From contig NZ_PPQF01000056.1 in assembly GCF_002901865.1 (NCBI RefSeq), positions 62,001-126,000 on the forward strand: a stretch of 64,000 bases of DNA, read 5' to 3'. Shown here one piece after another: positions 41,034-50,123 of this stretch (position 1 is its first letter; each line of letters begins with the position of its first letter). The DNA comes from Staphylococcus agnetis. Lineage in GTDB: Bacteria > Bacillota > Bacilli > Staphylococcales > Staphylococcaceae. The notes beneath the pieces were generated by a model. It ran no database searches. It saw only the letters and a list, made by a program, of their open reading frames with translations, and was not told where the DNA came from. The position numbers and the translations under genes are program-made.

Positions 41034-42401
41034 ATGGCGTTTGAAGGGTTATCCGATCGACTGCAAGAGACGATGCAGAAAATAAAAGGTAAAGGTAAAG
41101 TGACAGAAGCAGACATCAAGTTAATGATGCGAGAAGTACGACTTGCATTACTTGAAGCCGATGTTAACTTCAAAGTAGTTAAAAACTTCGTCAATACTGT
41201 ATCTGAACGTGCACTTGGTTCTGACGTAATGAAATCATTAACACCAGGACAACAAGTGATTAAAATCGTTCAAGAAGAATTGACAACATTAATGGGTGGC
41301 GATAATAGTCGTATTAATATGGCTAAAAAACCTCCAACTGTGATTATGATGGTTGGTTTACAAGGTGCAGGTAAAACAACAACTGCGGGTAAGCTTGCAC
41401 TACTTATGCGTAAAAAATACAATAAAAAACCGTTACTTGTTGCGGGTGATATTTACCGTCCAGCTGCGATTAATCAATTACAAACGGTAGGTAAACAAAT
41501 TGACATTCCAGTATATTCTGAAGGTGATCAAGTACCGCCACAACAAATTGTTGAAAATGCATTAAAGCATGCCAAAGAGGAACATCTTGATTTTGTCATT
41601 ATCGATACTGCAGGTCGTTTACACATTGATGAAGCATTAATGAATGAGCTTCAAGAAGTGAAAGAAATTTCTAAACCTGACGAAATTATGTTAGTCGTTG
41701 ATGCGATGACAGGTCAAGATGCTGTCAATGTCGCAGATTCTTTTGACAAACAGCTCGATGTCACAGGGGTGACACTTACAAAACTTGATGGGGATACACG
41801 TGGTGGGGCTGCACTTTCAATTCGTGCTGTCACACAAAAACCAATTAAGTTTGTAGGTATGAGTGAAAAAATGGATGGCTTAGAATTGTTCCATCCAGAA
41901 CGTATGGCATCGCGTATTCTAGGCATGGGTGATGTATTAAGTCTTATTGAAAAAGCCCAACAAGATGTAGATGAATCAAAAGCAAAAGATTTAGAAAAGA
42001 AAATGCGCGATTCATCATTTACGTTGGAAGATTTCTTAGAACAACTAGATCAAGTGAAAAACTTAGGACCTTTAGATGATATTATGAAAATGATACCTGG
42101 CATGAATAAAATGAAAGGTATCAACAATTTAAAAATGAGCGATAAACAAATTGATCACATTAAAGCGATCATTCAATCCATGACACCTGCAGAGCGTGAA
42201 AATCCCGCGAAACTCAATATCTCACGCAAACGTCGTATCGCTGCAGGATCAGGGCGTTCATTACAAGAAGTCAACCGCTTATTGAAACAATTTAATGATA
42301 TGAAAAAGATGATGAAACAATTTACTGGCGGTGCTAAAGGTAAAAAAGGTAAACAAAGTCAAATGCAAAATATGCTAAAAGGTATGAATTTGCCATTTTA
42401 G
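41034..42401 (+). CDS. ffh: Signal recognition particle protein Ffh
   Basis: 455 residues. It binds signal sequences and 4.5S-type RNA for co-translational targeting. The N domain is followed by the G domain with GLQGAGKTTTAGKLA near residue 102, DTAGRLHID and TKLDGDTRGG; the C-terminal methionine-rich M domain (about 300-455) holds the RNA-binding SGRSLQEVNRLLKQFNDMKKMMKQF segment. The SRP RNA gene is not in this window. Confidence 0.98.
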   Translation: MAFEGLSDRLQETMQKIKGKGKVTEADIKLMMREVRLALLEADVNFKVVKNFVNTVSERALGSDVMKSLTPGQQVIKIVQEELTTLMGGDNSRINMAKKPPTVIMMVGLQGAGKTTTAGKLALLMRKKYNKKPLLVAGDIYRPAAINQLQTVGKQIDIPVYSEGDQVPPQQIVENALKHAKEEHLDFVIIDTAGRLHIDEALMNELQEVKEISKPDEIMLVVDAMTGQDAVNVADSFDKQLDVTGVTLTKLDGDTRGGAALSIRAVTQKPIKFVGMSEKMDGLELFHPERMASRILGMGDVLSLIEKAQQDVDESKAKDLEKKMRDSSFTLEDFLEQLDQVKNLGPLDDIMKMIPGMNKMKGINNLKMSDKQIDHIKAIIQSMTPAERENPAKLNISRKRRIAAGSGRSLQEVNRLLKQFNDMKKMMKQFTGGAKGKKGKQSQMQNMLKGMNLPF

Positions 42402-42414
42402 GATGTATAAGGAG

Positions 42415-42452
42415 TAGTGCTACGGAGAGAGGCCGTAGTGCTATTTCTTTTT
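42415..42452 (+). terminator. Terminator after ffh
   Basis: TAGTGCTACGG (42415-42425) pairs with CCGTAGTGCTA (42433-42443), 11 pairs with two wobbles, followed by TTTCTTTTT. Confidence 0.82.
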
Positions 42453-42547
42453 ATGTCGCTATACGTCGAAAACCATTTGGGCTCGATGAAAAGCATTATG
42501 ATATCTATCGGCGTAACAAATTTTTTAATTGGTAAAGTATTTTCTCT

Positions 42548-42578
42548 TTACAAAGTCTCGAAAGCCTGTTATTATAAT
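42548..42578 (+). promoter_or_regulatory. Putative promoter of rpsP
   Basis: TTTACA (42548-42553) and TATAAT (42573-42578), with a long 19-nt spacer, lie about 50 nt before rpsP. Confidence 0.4.
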
Positions 42579-42626
42579 TTCTTGTAGATAACAAAACTAT
42601 TGAAAATTTAAAGGAGCGTATTATAA

Positions 42627-42902
42627 ATGGCAGTTAAAATTCGTTTAACACGTTTAGGTTCAAAAAGAAATCCATTCTACCGTATCGTAGTTGCAGATGC
42701 TCGTTCACCACGTGATGGTCGTATCATCGAGCAAATCGGTACTTACAACCCAGCAGCAGTGAATGCACCTGAGGTTACAATTAATGAAGAATTAGCACTT
42801 AAATGGTTAAAAGACGGTGCTAAACCAACTGATACAGTTCACAACATTCTTTCACGTGAAGGTATCTTAAAAACGTTTGACGAACAAAAGAAAGCAAAAT
42901 AA
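42627..42902 (+). CDS. rpsP: 30S ribosomal protein S16
   Basis: 91 residues, usual length, beginning [27 protein letters not shown] small-subunit assembly protein. AAAGGAG precedes the ATG. First gene of the rpsP-rimM-trmD-rplS cluster, although a strong hairpin terminator follows it, so later genes may depend on read-through or on other promoters. Confidence 0.98.
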   Translation: MAVKIRLTRLGSKRNPFYRIVVADARSPRDGRIIEQIGTYNPAAVNAPEVTINEELALKWLKDGAKPTDTVHNILSREGILKTFDEQKKAK

Positions 42903-42923
42903 TTCTAAAGTTCATGAACGTAG

Positions 42924-42975
42924 GTGAGACGGCGAAATCAAATTGAAGTGTTTGATTTTACGTCTCACTTTTTTT
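42924..42975 (+). terminator. Terminator between rpsP and rimM
   Basis: GTGAGAC (42924-42930) pairs with GTCTCAC (42962-42968), extended inward by GAAATCAAA/TTTGATTTT, followed by seven T. Confidence 0.82.
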
Positions 42976-43006
42976 ATACATTATTTTGAATGAGGAGGCC
43001 CAATCG

Positions 43007-43510
43007 ATGAAAGTAGAAGTGGGTAAAATCGTTAATACTCATGGCATCAAAGGGGAAGTCAAAATTCAATCTAATTCAGATTTTACAGATGTACGTTTTC
43101 AGCCAGGTGAAATGCTTGAAGTAAACGATAAAGGTCGAACGGTGTCACTCACTGTTAAAACACATCGTATGCATAAAGGATTGCATATGCTCACATTTGA
43201 AGGCTTTAATAATATTAATGATATAGAACATTTAAAAGGACAATCATTATATCAAGAGCGCGATCATGAAGAAATCGAATTAGCAGAACACGAATATTAC
43301 TACTCAGACATTATTGGTTGCACAGTGTTTGATGGCGCGCGTCCAATAGGTCGTGTCACTGAAATTTTTGAAACGGGTGCCAATGATGTTTGGGTTGTAA
43401 AAGGTGATAAAGAACATTTAATTCCTTATATTGCTGATGTTGTAAAAGACATAGATATTGATTCTAAACGTATTGTCATTACACCAATGGAAGGATTGTT
43501 AAATGAATGA
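43007..43510 (+). CDS. rimM: 16S rRNA processing protein RimM
   Basis: 167 residues. It binds S19 and helps 30S head maturation. The N-terminal domain starts [18 protein letters not shown] and the PRC-barrel domain covers about 90-167 ([14 protein letters not shown] ... [22 protein letters not shown]). The ATG at 43007 follows GAGGAGG; the open frame from 42986 begins before that ribosome binding site. It overlaps trmD by 4 nt (ATGA). Confidence 0.96.
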   Translation: MKVEVGKIVNTHGIKGEVKIQSNSDFTDVRFQPGEMLEVNDKGRTVSLTVKTHRMHKGLHMLTFEGFNNINDIEHLKGQSLYQERDHEEIELAEHEYYYSDIIGCTVFDGARPIGRVTEIFETGANDVWVVKGDKEHLIPYIADVVKDIDIDSKRIVITPMEGLLNE

Positions 43511-44244
43511 GAATTGATTATTTAACATTATTTCCGGAAATGTTTGAAGGCGTGTTAAATGCTTCAATTTTAAAGCGTGCACGTGAAAAACAAATATTAC
43601 AAACACGTACCATAAATTTTAGGGATTATGCGAATAATAAACATAACCAAGTAGATGATTACCCATATGGCGGTGGTCAAGGGATGGTATTAAAACCTGA
43701 ACCCATCTTTAATGCGATGCGTGATTTAGATACAACTGAGCATACACGTGTGATTTTGATGACGCCACAAGGCCGACGTTTTGATCAACAACAAGCAGAA
43801 TCACTCGCAAAAGCCGACCACCTCGTATTTATCTGTGGGCATTACGAAGGATATGATGAACGTATTAGAGAGACACTCGTGACGGATGAGTTTTCAGTTG
43901 GCGACTTTGTCCTTACAGGTGGAGAATTACCTGCAATGGTAATGACAGACGCTATCGTTCGCCTCATACCAGAGGTGTTAGGAAATCAAGTGTCACATGA
44001 AGATGATTCATTCTCAAGTGGATTATTAGAATATCCACAATATACGCGTCCTAGAACATTTGAAGGCCATGATGTACCGGATGTATTACTTTCAGGCAAT
44101 CATGCCCATATTGAAAAATGGCGTCGAGAACAGTCTTTAATACGAACATTAGAAAAGAGACCGGACTTACTCGAAAAATATCCATTAACGAAAGAAGATA
44201 AGAAAATTGTAGAATCACACAAAAGAACATTGAAAATGGAATAA
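43507..44244 (+). CDS. trmD: tRNA (guanine-N1)-methyltransferase TrmD
   Basis: 245 residues. It methylates G37 of tRNAs reading CNN codons, preventing frameshifting. A SPOUT trefoil-knot enzyme: [15 protein letters not shown] start, the SAM-binding knot around [13 protein letters not shown] and [15 protein letters not shown]. Coupled to rimM by the ATGA overlap. The promoter of rplS lies at and just past its 3' end. Confidence 0.98.
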   Translation: MRIDYLTLFPEMFEGVLNASILKRAREKQILQTRTINFRDYANNKHNQVDDYPYGGGQGMVLKPEPIFNAMRDLDTTEHTRVILMTPQGRRFDQQQAESLAKADHLVFICGHYEGYDERIRETLVTDEFSVGDFVLTGGELPAMVMTDAIVRLIPEVLGNQVSHEDDSFSSGLLEYPQYTRPRTFEGHDVPDVLLSGNHAHIEKWRREQSLIRTLEKRPDLLEKYPLTKEDKKIVESHKRTLKME

Positions 44245-44258
44245 AACTTTGCTACAAT
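44230..44258 (+). promoter_or_regulatory. Promoter of rplS
   Basis: TTGAAA (44230-44235), exactly 17 nt, then TACAAT (44253-44258) with a TGC extension; the -35 box lies in the last codons of trmD. Confidence 0.7.
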
Positions 44259-44264
44259 ATTCTG

Positions 44265-44345
44265 AGTGTGAAATGCACAAAAATCACTATGATCCGCTGC
44301 TATATGATGTCAAGGCAAGAACATAGGTTGAAGGAGAGTATAAAA
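44265..44345 (+). promoter_or_regulatory. 5' leader of rplS, candidate L19 leader
   Basis: About 80 nt of untranslated leader between the internal promoter and rplS. A leader motif upstream of rplS is known in Bacillales; I cannot verify its fold here. Confidence 0.3.
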
Positions 44346-44696
44346 ATGACAAACCACAAATTAATCGAAGCAGTAACGAAATCACAATTACGTGACGATA
44401 TCCCAACATTCCGCGCTGGTGATACTTTACGTGTACACGTTCGTATCGTCGAAGGTACTCGTGAGCGTATCCAAGTATTCGAAGGTGTTGTAATTAAACG
44501 TCGCGGTGGCGGTATTTCTGAAACTTTCACAGTTCGTAAAATTTCATCTGGTGTAGGTGTTGAACGTACGTTCCCATTACACACACCAAAAATTGAAAAA
44601 ATCGAATTGAAACGTCGTGGTAAAGTACGCCGTGCGAAACTTTACTACTTACGTAGCTTACGTGGTAAAGCAGCACGTATCCAAGAAATTCGCTAA
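44346..44696 (+). CDS. rplS: 50S ribosomal protein L19
   Basis: 116 residues from the ATG 8 nt after GAAGGAG; the longer frame from 44268 is not family-like. L19 sits at the 30S-50S interface. Signatures are [29 protein letters not shown] and [22 protein letters not shown]. It has its own promoter and a terminator. Confidence 0.97.
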   Translation: MTNHKLIEAVTKSQLRDDIPTFRAGDTLRVHVRIVEGTRERIQVFEGVVIKRRGGGISETFTVRKISSGVGVERTFPLHTPKIEKIELKRRGKVRRAKLYYLRSLRGKAARIQEIR

Positions 44697-44705
44697 TACA
44701 TGTTT

Positions 44706-44752
44706 AAAGCTTGAATGTACATCTATTAATGATGGATATTCAGGCTTTTTTA
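44706..44752 (+). terminator. Terminator after rplS
   Basis: AAAGCTTGAAT (44706-44716) pairs with ATTCAGGCTTT (44738-44748) with one wobble; an inner CATC/GATG extends it and a T-run follows. Confidence 0.82.
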
Positions 44753-44789
44753 TTTTGCCTTCAAATGTCATTACGACTAATGGATGATA

Positions 44790-44858
44790 TTTAATTACGT
44801 CTTAATGTGTATGTGATCTAAATGGAAAGAGGATATACTATAAAAAATATACTATAAA
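44790..44858 (+). promoter_or_regulatory. Regulatory region upstream of the PAP2 gene
   Basis: A direct repeat TTTAA-N6-CTTAA (44790-44805) lies just upstream of a region with two copies of ATATACTATAAA (44833-44844 and 44847-44858), each containing a TATACT that could act as a -10 box. NTTAA-N6-NTTAA resembles the SaeR box of S. aureus (GTTAA-N6-GTTAA). Confidence 0.35.
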
Positions 44859-44980
44859 GGGGGAAGGTTCATTTCATACGGAGATTTAAAATACAATAGT
44901 AAGAAATGAAACTATTTTATTTTAAATTTTGTAAGTTTACACTGAGTGAATAAATGCATACGTATAAATGACCGACAAAT

Positions 44981-45664
44981 ATGAAAGTAACTTCAATGGT
45001 CAGCAGTTTGATTTTTATTATTATAATGAGCAGTGTGGCATTGCGTTTTGAGCTAACGTATGTATTAGATCACGGCGTATTTAATTGGATGATGGCACAT
45101 TTTGGGGAGCCACAAATGGTATTCAACCATGGTTTGTTTAATGATTATATGACGTTTGTTGCCACTTATGGTGATGTCCTTACATTTGTTATTTTAACGA
45201 TAATCGGGGCAGTCATCTTAATGGTAAAAAAGTATTATTTATTCGCATTGTGGATGCTCGCCACTGTCGCAAGTGGTGGCATCATAGGATTTATATTAAA
45301 AGCGCTTTTACATCGACTACGTCCTTATGATCATTTATTAAATGATACAGGATTTTCATTTCCAAGTGGACATTCACTATCAAGTACATTATTTATCATG
45401 TTAATAGTTTTAGTGTTTATACCAAAAATCAGACAGCAGTTTTTACGATGGAGTTTGGTCGCAGTTGTGATGATATTATGGATGAGCATTCTTTTTTCAA
45501 GACTTTATTTCCATGCCCATTTTATTACAGACGTCATAGGTGGCGTTACATTTGGTTTATTCTGGGTGAACATGTCTCTAATGCTATACCAATTATATAA
45601 ACAACGATTTGATGTAAGCAAATATATCAAGAATGCCAAAGCATTTCACATCGTTTATCATTAA
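44981..45664 (+). CDS. PAP2-family membrane phosphatase
   Basis: 227 residues with about six predicted membrane helices. PAP2 enzymes hydrolyse phosphate from lipids such as phosphatidate, phosphatidylglycerol phosphate or undecaprenyl diphosphate. All three family motifs are intact: KALLHRLRP, FPSGHS and SRLYFHAHFITDVIGG, giving the catalytic His pair and Arg/Asp. The ATG at 44981 has no clear ribosome binding site; an in-frame stop at 44969 limits the choice. Stands alone between rplS and the broken adhesin. Substrate unknown; wall-lipid recycling is a reasonable guess. Confidence 0.9.
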   Translation: MKVTSMVSSLIFIIIMSSVALRFELTYVLDHGVFNWMMAHFGEPQMVFNHGLFNDYMTFVATYGDVLTFVILTIIGAVILMVKKYYLFALWMLATVASGGIIGFILKALLHRLRPYDHLLNDTGFSFPSGHSLSSTLFIMLIVLVFIPKIRQQFLRWSLVAVVMILWMSILFSRLYFHAHFITDVIGGVTFGLFWVNMSLMLYQLYKQRFDVSKYIKNAKAFHIVYH

Positions 45665-45705
45665 AACGTTTACAATAGGATAAGCACAATAAATACAAAT
45701 GTATG

Positions 45706-45736
45706 CAGTTAAGTTTGGAACTTAACTGTGTTTTTT
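45706..45736 (+). terminator. Terminator after the PAP2 gene
   Basis: CAGTTAAGTT (45706-45715) and AACTTAACTG (45719-45728) form a perfect stem with a 3-nt loop, followed by TG and six T. Confidence 0.88.
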
Positions 45737-45754
45737 ATGCGAATATATAGATAA

Positions 45755-45814
45755 CTTAAATTACGCTTAAATAGTAAATTTATTAAAAAATGCCCTTATA
45801 ACTTGTGTTACAAT
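45755..45814 (+). promoter_or_regulatory. Promoter region of the decayed adhesin
   Basis: CTTAA-N6-CTTAA (45755-45770, 11-bp period) lies 27 nt before TATAAC (45797-45802) and 39 nt before an extended -10 TGTTACAAT (45806-45814). The direct repeat is similar to the one before the PAP2 gene. Confidence 0.4.
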
Positions 45815-45853
45815 GTTCAAAGTTTGTGATTAATTTTATAAGGTGGGACAGAA

Positions 45854-47426
45854 TTGAAAAAGTTTACAGTTTTAATATCTATTTTTATTTTATTTACACA
45901 GCTTTTACCAATGGGAAATGTGCATTAGCACAAGACTTAACCTAGTCCCTTGTCGATGACATTAAAGTCTCGAAACAAGATGGCTCAACAGGAGAATTTA
46001 GGTATCGTGATAGAGCGAAAATTACCGTAAATTTTTCACAGAAAAATACACAAAAGATTCAATCTGGAGATACAATTTCCATAGAGTTACCTAAAGAACT
46101 AGTAGGTTTTCCTACAGATTTTGAATTAAAAGTTCTGATGGCCAAATTCCAGGGGATTGTATTGTTCAAAATGGAAAAATTATTTGACGTTTAGTGATGA
46201 TGTTAAAAACTTAAATAATATTAAAGGTGATTTCTTCTTCGAGGCAGAAATTAATAAAGCGGAAGAAGGAAGTCATAATGTCAACTTAGTATTTGGAAAT
46301 ACTCATATTACAAAAAACATAGTTGTAAATAATTCTAATGGTGTAGTAGGTGTTTTTAATGAAATGTTTTATAAAACAGGACAAATCCTTACAACTGATG
46401 TTGACAATGTACAATGGGCCATTATATTCAATAATAAACAAGACTATTTTAGAGGAAATGATCCGGCTATTATAAAAGATACCCTGGGAGCCGGTATGGA
46501 ATTAAGTAAAGATCAATTTCAATTTGCCGTTCGCCAGATAAATGAAGATAGACCTCGATTTTATACGAAAAGTGAATTTGAAACTGCAGGCTTTGGAGAA
46601 GCCACTATTGAAGGAAACAGCTTCCAAGTTAGAGCTAATAACCCTAATTATAATGAATTAGTTATATATTACTCAGCAAAAATCATTGATCAGAAAATGA
46701 AAGATTTTAAAAACCAATTGTCAGTTACATATATTAATAAAAACGGAGAATACATAACAGTAAATTCCAATTCTACAGTTTTAAATATTAATGCTGGTGG
46801 AAAAGCAGAAGGCGATTTAGCTAAATATAAAGGGTAAAGTAACCATTGCGAAAACTGGTAAAGATGAGAGCAATGGTACAAGCACGCCATTACCGGGTAC
46901 AGAATATGAACTTATAAATCTAGAAGGAAAAGTTGTAGCTAAAGGAGCCACTAATGCTCAAGGTGAACTTGTATTTGAAAATATTACAGGTGGTACGCAT
47001 ACGTTAAAAGAAACAAAAATACCTGATGGATATGCGATTGATCAGGCAAATTTTCCTAATCAAATTGTACTAGATTTTGAAAAAAATAAAGAAATTAAAA
47101 TAGACGTCACAAATATTAAACAACCACCTCTGGAAGACCCTCAACCAGAGGAGCCGACAACACCGGAAGAACCAGCAACACCAGAAGCACCTATCACACC
47201 AAGTGAACCTTCTGTGCCAGTGAATCCTTTATTACCGGAACAACCGCAACCAGTTTATCCAAATGGTTCAAGTCAACCAACTCAAAACGCACAACCCAAC
47301 CAAAGCAATGCGTTACCTAATACTGGTAAAGTTATGCAAAATCATCCATTTGCTTCAACGATGATTATTTTAAGTTTAATTGGTTTAGGTCTCGTACTTA
47401 TTACATTTAATAGAAGAAAAAAATAA
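45854..47426 (+). pseudogene. Decayed LPXTG-anchored surface adhesin with Cna-B-like domain
   Basis: Reading frames join only after repair. TTG at 45854 (AAGGTGGG upstream) opens a signal peptide (KKFTVLISIFILFTQLLP) that hits a stop at 45926; one lost base near 45921 restores ALAQDLT, then a TAG at 45943 interrupts. The next block (VDDIKVSKQDGSTGEFRYRD, adhesion-domain-like) shifts frame near 46129 and again near 46178, continues to 46834, and one extra G near 46833 separates it from a Cna-B/SpaA-like repeat (PLPGTEYELINLEGKVVAKG, LKETKIPDGYAID), a Pro/Glu/Thr-rich stalk, LPNTG (47313-47327), a hydrophobic helix and RRKK. So four frameshifts and one nonsense codon. It probably once bound a host matrix protein and was sortase-anchored. 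No neighbouring gene shows such damage. Confidence 0.9.
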
Positions 47427-47469
47427 TTTCTTCCATAAAAGACGTATCGTGTTTAAGTTCTAAATGAGA

Positions 47470-47509
47470 AAACCCCTTTAACGTAGGTAAACCTACGCTG
47501 AAGGGGTTT
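47470..47509. terminator. Bidirectional terminator between the adhesin remnant and the yfhO genes
   Basis: AAACCCCTT pairs with AAGGGGTTT, with an inner CGTAGG/CCTACG. On the minus strand it is followed by TTTCTCATTT; on the plus strand by ATTGTAT. It ends the gtcA-yfhO operon as well. Confidence 0.82.
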
Positions 47510-47528
47510 ATTGTATAATGCACATCAT

Positions 47529-50123
47529 TTATTTACATAGCTTACTTTTAATTAACCATCGTCTATATAAATATGCACCAAAAATACCGATAATCGTTAA
47601 AATAAGTAATACTGGCCAATACGGAATTGCATAGTGCACTGTAAGTTTATGTTCTCCTTTATGAACCGGAACGATTGATTGTATGCCGTTTCCTTGGGTG
47701 ATGGCTCTTTTTTCACCATTTACTTTCGCGTATAAACCTTCTCTATAAGGAATCGGTAACACGAGGTAACTGTCTTTTTTAGGTGACATTGTCACATCTA
47801 AGCGATCTCGGTGTCTAGTCACTTGAACGGGATCGACGGCATGTTGAGCATTTCGTAAGGTTTGATAATTCTCACCATAGATGCCGTTGACTTGAAAACG
47901 ATATGTGCCTTTTTTTAGTTTAATGTGTATTGCATCTTTAACTGGAACTCGTACAGTAACAGGGGTTACAAAACGTCGGTACTGGTAATCTAGATTAGAT
48001 CGTCTTTGATGAAAATCATTTACATCTAAATAATGTGGTTGATTCGGTTGAAGTAGTTCAACATCTAATTCTATATAATAATCTTTAAATTGTTTTTGTA
48101 CGGATTCTGGCAACTTAATCGTGACACCACCATCAGTTTCTTTGACATTTAATTGATTGCCTAAAATTTTCGCATCGCGTTCAGTAATCGTAGCTTGCGA
48201 AATTAAGTTTGGATTCGTTTTTAACTGTGAATTGGCTTTATGTTGATCACTAACGACCCCTAATAACATTGCATGTTCACGGTCAATAGGTGATTTAAGT
48301 GATTTAGGGTCATAGATACGTGACGTTAAATGGGCTGCAGGATAATGAACAGTATTACGCGCATGTTCCCATGTTGTAGCGCCATCTTTTATCGTGTCTT
48401 CTACTTTCAAACCGTATGGTAAATTTTGATCTGGCGCTTTTTTAATACGGTCAGTGACACCCCATAGTGCATATAAATTTGCACGATTACCTAACATTCT
48501 ATAGGTGCTATTACTATCGTATTCCATGTTGATTTGCATCGTTTTATCATAATATTCGAGGATGTTACCATCAAAAATACTTGAATATAAGGAAACACCA
48601 TTAAATTTATAAATCATCCCAGCATTAACGGCATAACTGTCCATATAATCAATACGGTCTAAATCTTGTTGATGTGATGTAATTTGATTTATTTTCTGTT
48701 GAAGCGGTTGACTATGGTATTTAGGTGCATCAATATCCTTCATCGTGGATTGATATTTTGCGATATTGTTCGTATGGTAATTCATTAATAAAACAAATTG
48801 CTGTAATACAAAGAGTGAAATGACAACAGTCATTAACCATCTGGAATGTGAGTGTGCACGCCATGACATGTATCCTAAAAGGATTAATATCAATACGCCA
48901 ACAATCATCCACCACATGGCGCCACGTGAAAATAATACTGTGAAAATTGCTAAGATCACTAAAGGTGATAAAGCTTTCACATAATCTTTTAACGTTAATT
49001 CAGAAAAATGTTTCAACCAGAGTGCAATCAAACCACTTGTAGTAAGTGCTAATAAATAGACCCAACGTCGTTGTGGAGCTGAAAAGCCATTGAAAAAACT
49101 ATCGAAGTAGAGCGATAGCGATCCTATGAGAATACACCATGTTAAAATTGCGAACATTTTAAAATAATAATGTCGATACAGTTTAAATGAGCATAATGCA
49201 ACAATGACAATAAAAGTTAACGTTATGTAAAATCCGTTGGTAAATATATGGTATTTTTGAGAAAAGTCAATAATGGGTGAAATGAAAATTTGATTTAATG
49301 TACGGTCATTATTGATAAAAGAGCGTACTCCAGAAACGAACCCGAATGAAGCGATACAAAAACTAAACATGGTGGCCGGAATTAATAAATATAATTTCTG
49401 CCAACGTGAAACGATATCCTCAGGATGTTTAAATATAATTCGGTAAGCTAAATAAGCAGTTAAAGCAATGGTTTCATAATAACTAAAATAAAAATTAGAG
49501 TACAACGTTAAACTAATGGCAAGGATAAATACACCAATTTTTCGTTGTTTAAAAAAGCGCTCGATGCCCCAAATCGACAACGGTAAGAAAATTAAAATGT
49601 CACCGAAAAACGACCAAGTAAAATTAAAATAATATAATACCGATGATGCACTATATAAAAATGCGCCTATAAAGCGATATTTTCCTTTTAAATGAAATTC
49701 ACGAAACATGCCATATGTGACAAAGAATGTGATCATACATTTAAAGAAACCGGTGAAGATTTGATTTGCGGGCCAAAATGAGATTTCAGATGGATTTAAA
49801 TGAAATAGCCATTGGCCAATCGCAATCATTATAAAATTGAGGTACATAACTACGGATGTGGAATAGTAATAGGCTAAGTCCATGTAGTAATCTCCACCGA
49901 GACCCATTGAAACATCGTATAGAGATGAAAAATGAGTAAAGCGATCATATAGAAATCGTTGGAAAGGCATCATCTGTTTAAAGCCGTCCCCATTACCACT
50001 ATATATAATCCCATCTACGATAAAGCGATAAATAACAGGGACATATACGACAGCTGCCACACCTAAAGCCATTAAAAAGATTTTAAAACATTTGATCAAC
50101 TTGTTTTTAAGAGATGCTTTCAA
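47529..50123 (-). CDS. YfhO-family multi-pass membrane protein (second copy)
   Basis: 864 residues. About 13 membrane helices in the first 500 residues and one at the very end, with a large extracellular beta-rich region between (about 500-830). YfhO proteins are GT-C-like enzymes; in B. subtilis and S. aureus one member works with CsbB and GtcA to put GlcNAc on lipoteichoic acid. Conserved blocks shared with the neighbouring copy include NGFSAPQRRW, LTTSGLIALW and VSLYSSIFDGNI. Start is a TTG overlapping the stop of the upstream copy by 4 nt (TTGA), with GAGG upstream. Which sugar or acceptor it uses is inference. Confidence 0.88.
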   Translation of the reverse strand: MKASLKNKLIKCFKIFLMALGVAAVVYVPVIYRFIVDGIIYSGNGDGFKQMMPFQRFLYDRFTHFSSLYDVSMGLGGDYYMDLAYYYSTSVVMYLNFIMIAIGQWLFHLNPSEISFWPANQIFTGFFKCMITFFVTYGMFREFHLKGKYRFIGAFLYSASSVLYYFNFTWSFFGDILIFLPLSIWGIERFFKQRKIGVFILAISLTLYSNFYFSYYETIALTAYLAYRIIFKHPEDIVSRWQKLYLLIPATMFSFCIASFGFVSGVRSFINNDRTLNQIFISPIIDFSQKYHIFTNGFYITLTFIVIVALCSFKLYRHYYFKMFAILTWCILIGSLSLYFDSFFNGFSAPQRRWVYLLALTTSGLIALWLKHFSELTLKDYVKALSPLVILAIFTVLFSRGAMWWMIVGVLILILLGYMSWRAHSHSRWLMTVVISLFVLQQFVLLMNYHTNNIAKYQSTMKDIDAPKYHSQPLQQKINQITSHQQDLDRIDYMDSYAVNAGMIYKFNGVSLYSSIFDGNILEYYDKTMQINMEYDSNSTYRMLGNRANLYALWGVTDRIKKAPDQNLPYGLKVEDTIKDGATTWEHARNTVHYPAAHLTSRIYDPKSLKSPIDREHAMLLGVVSDQHKANSQLKTNPNLISQATITERDAKILGNQLNVKETDGGVTIKLPESVQKQFKDYYIELDVELLQPNQPHYLDVNDFHQRRSNLDYQYRRFVTPVTVRVPVKDAIHIKLKKGTYRFQVNGIYGENYQTLRNAQHAVDPVQVTRHRDRLDVTMSPKKDSYLVLPIPYREGLYAKVNGEKRAITQGNGIQSIVPVHKGEHKLTVHYAIPYWPVLLILTIIGIFGAYLYRRWLIKSKLCK

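Noticed and set aside
45854-47426. Frameshifts as programmed frameshifting in the adhesin
   Set aside because: Four shifts plus a TAG with no slippery heptamer and stimulator pattern fit decay better than programmed recoding.
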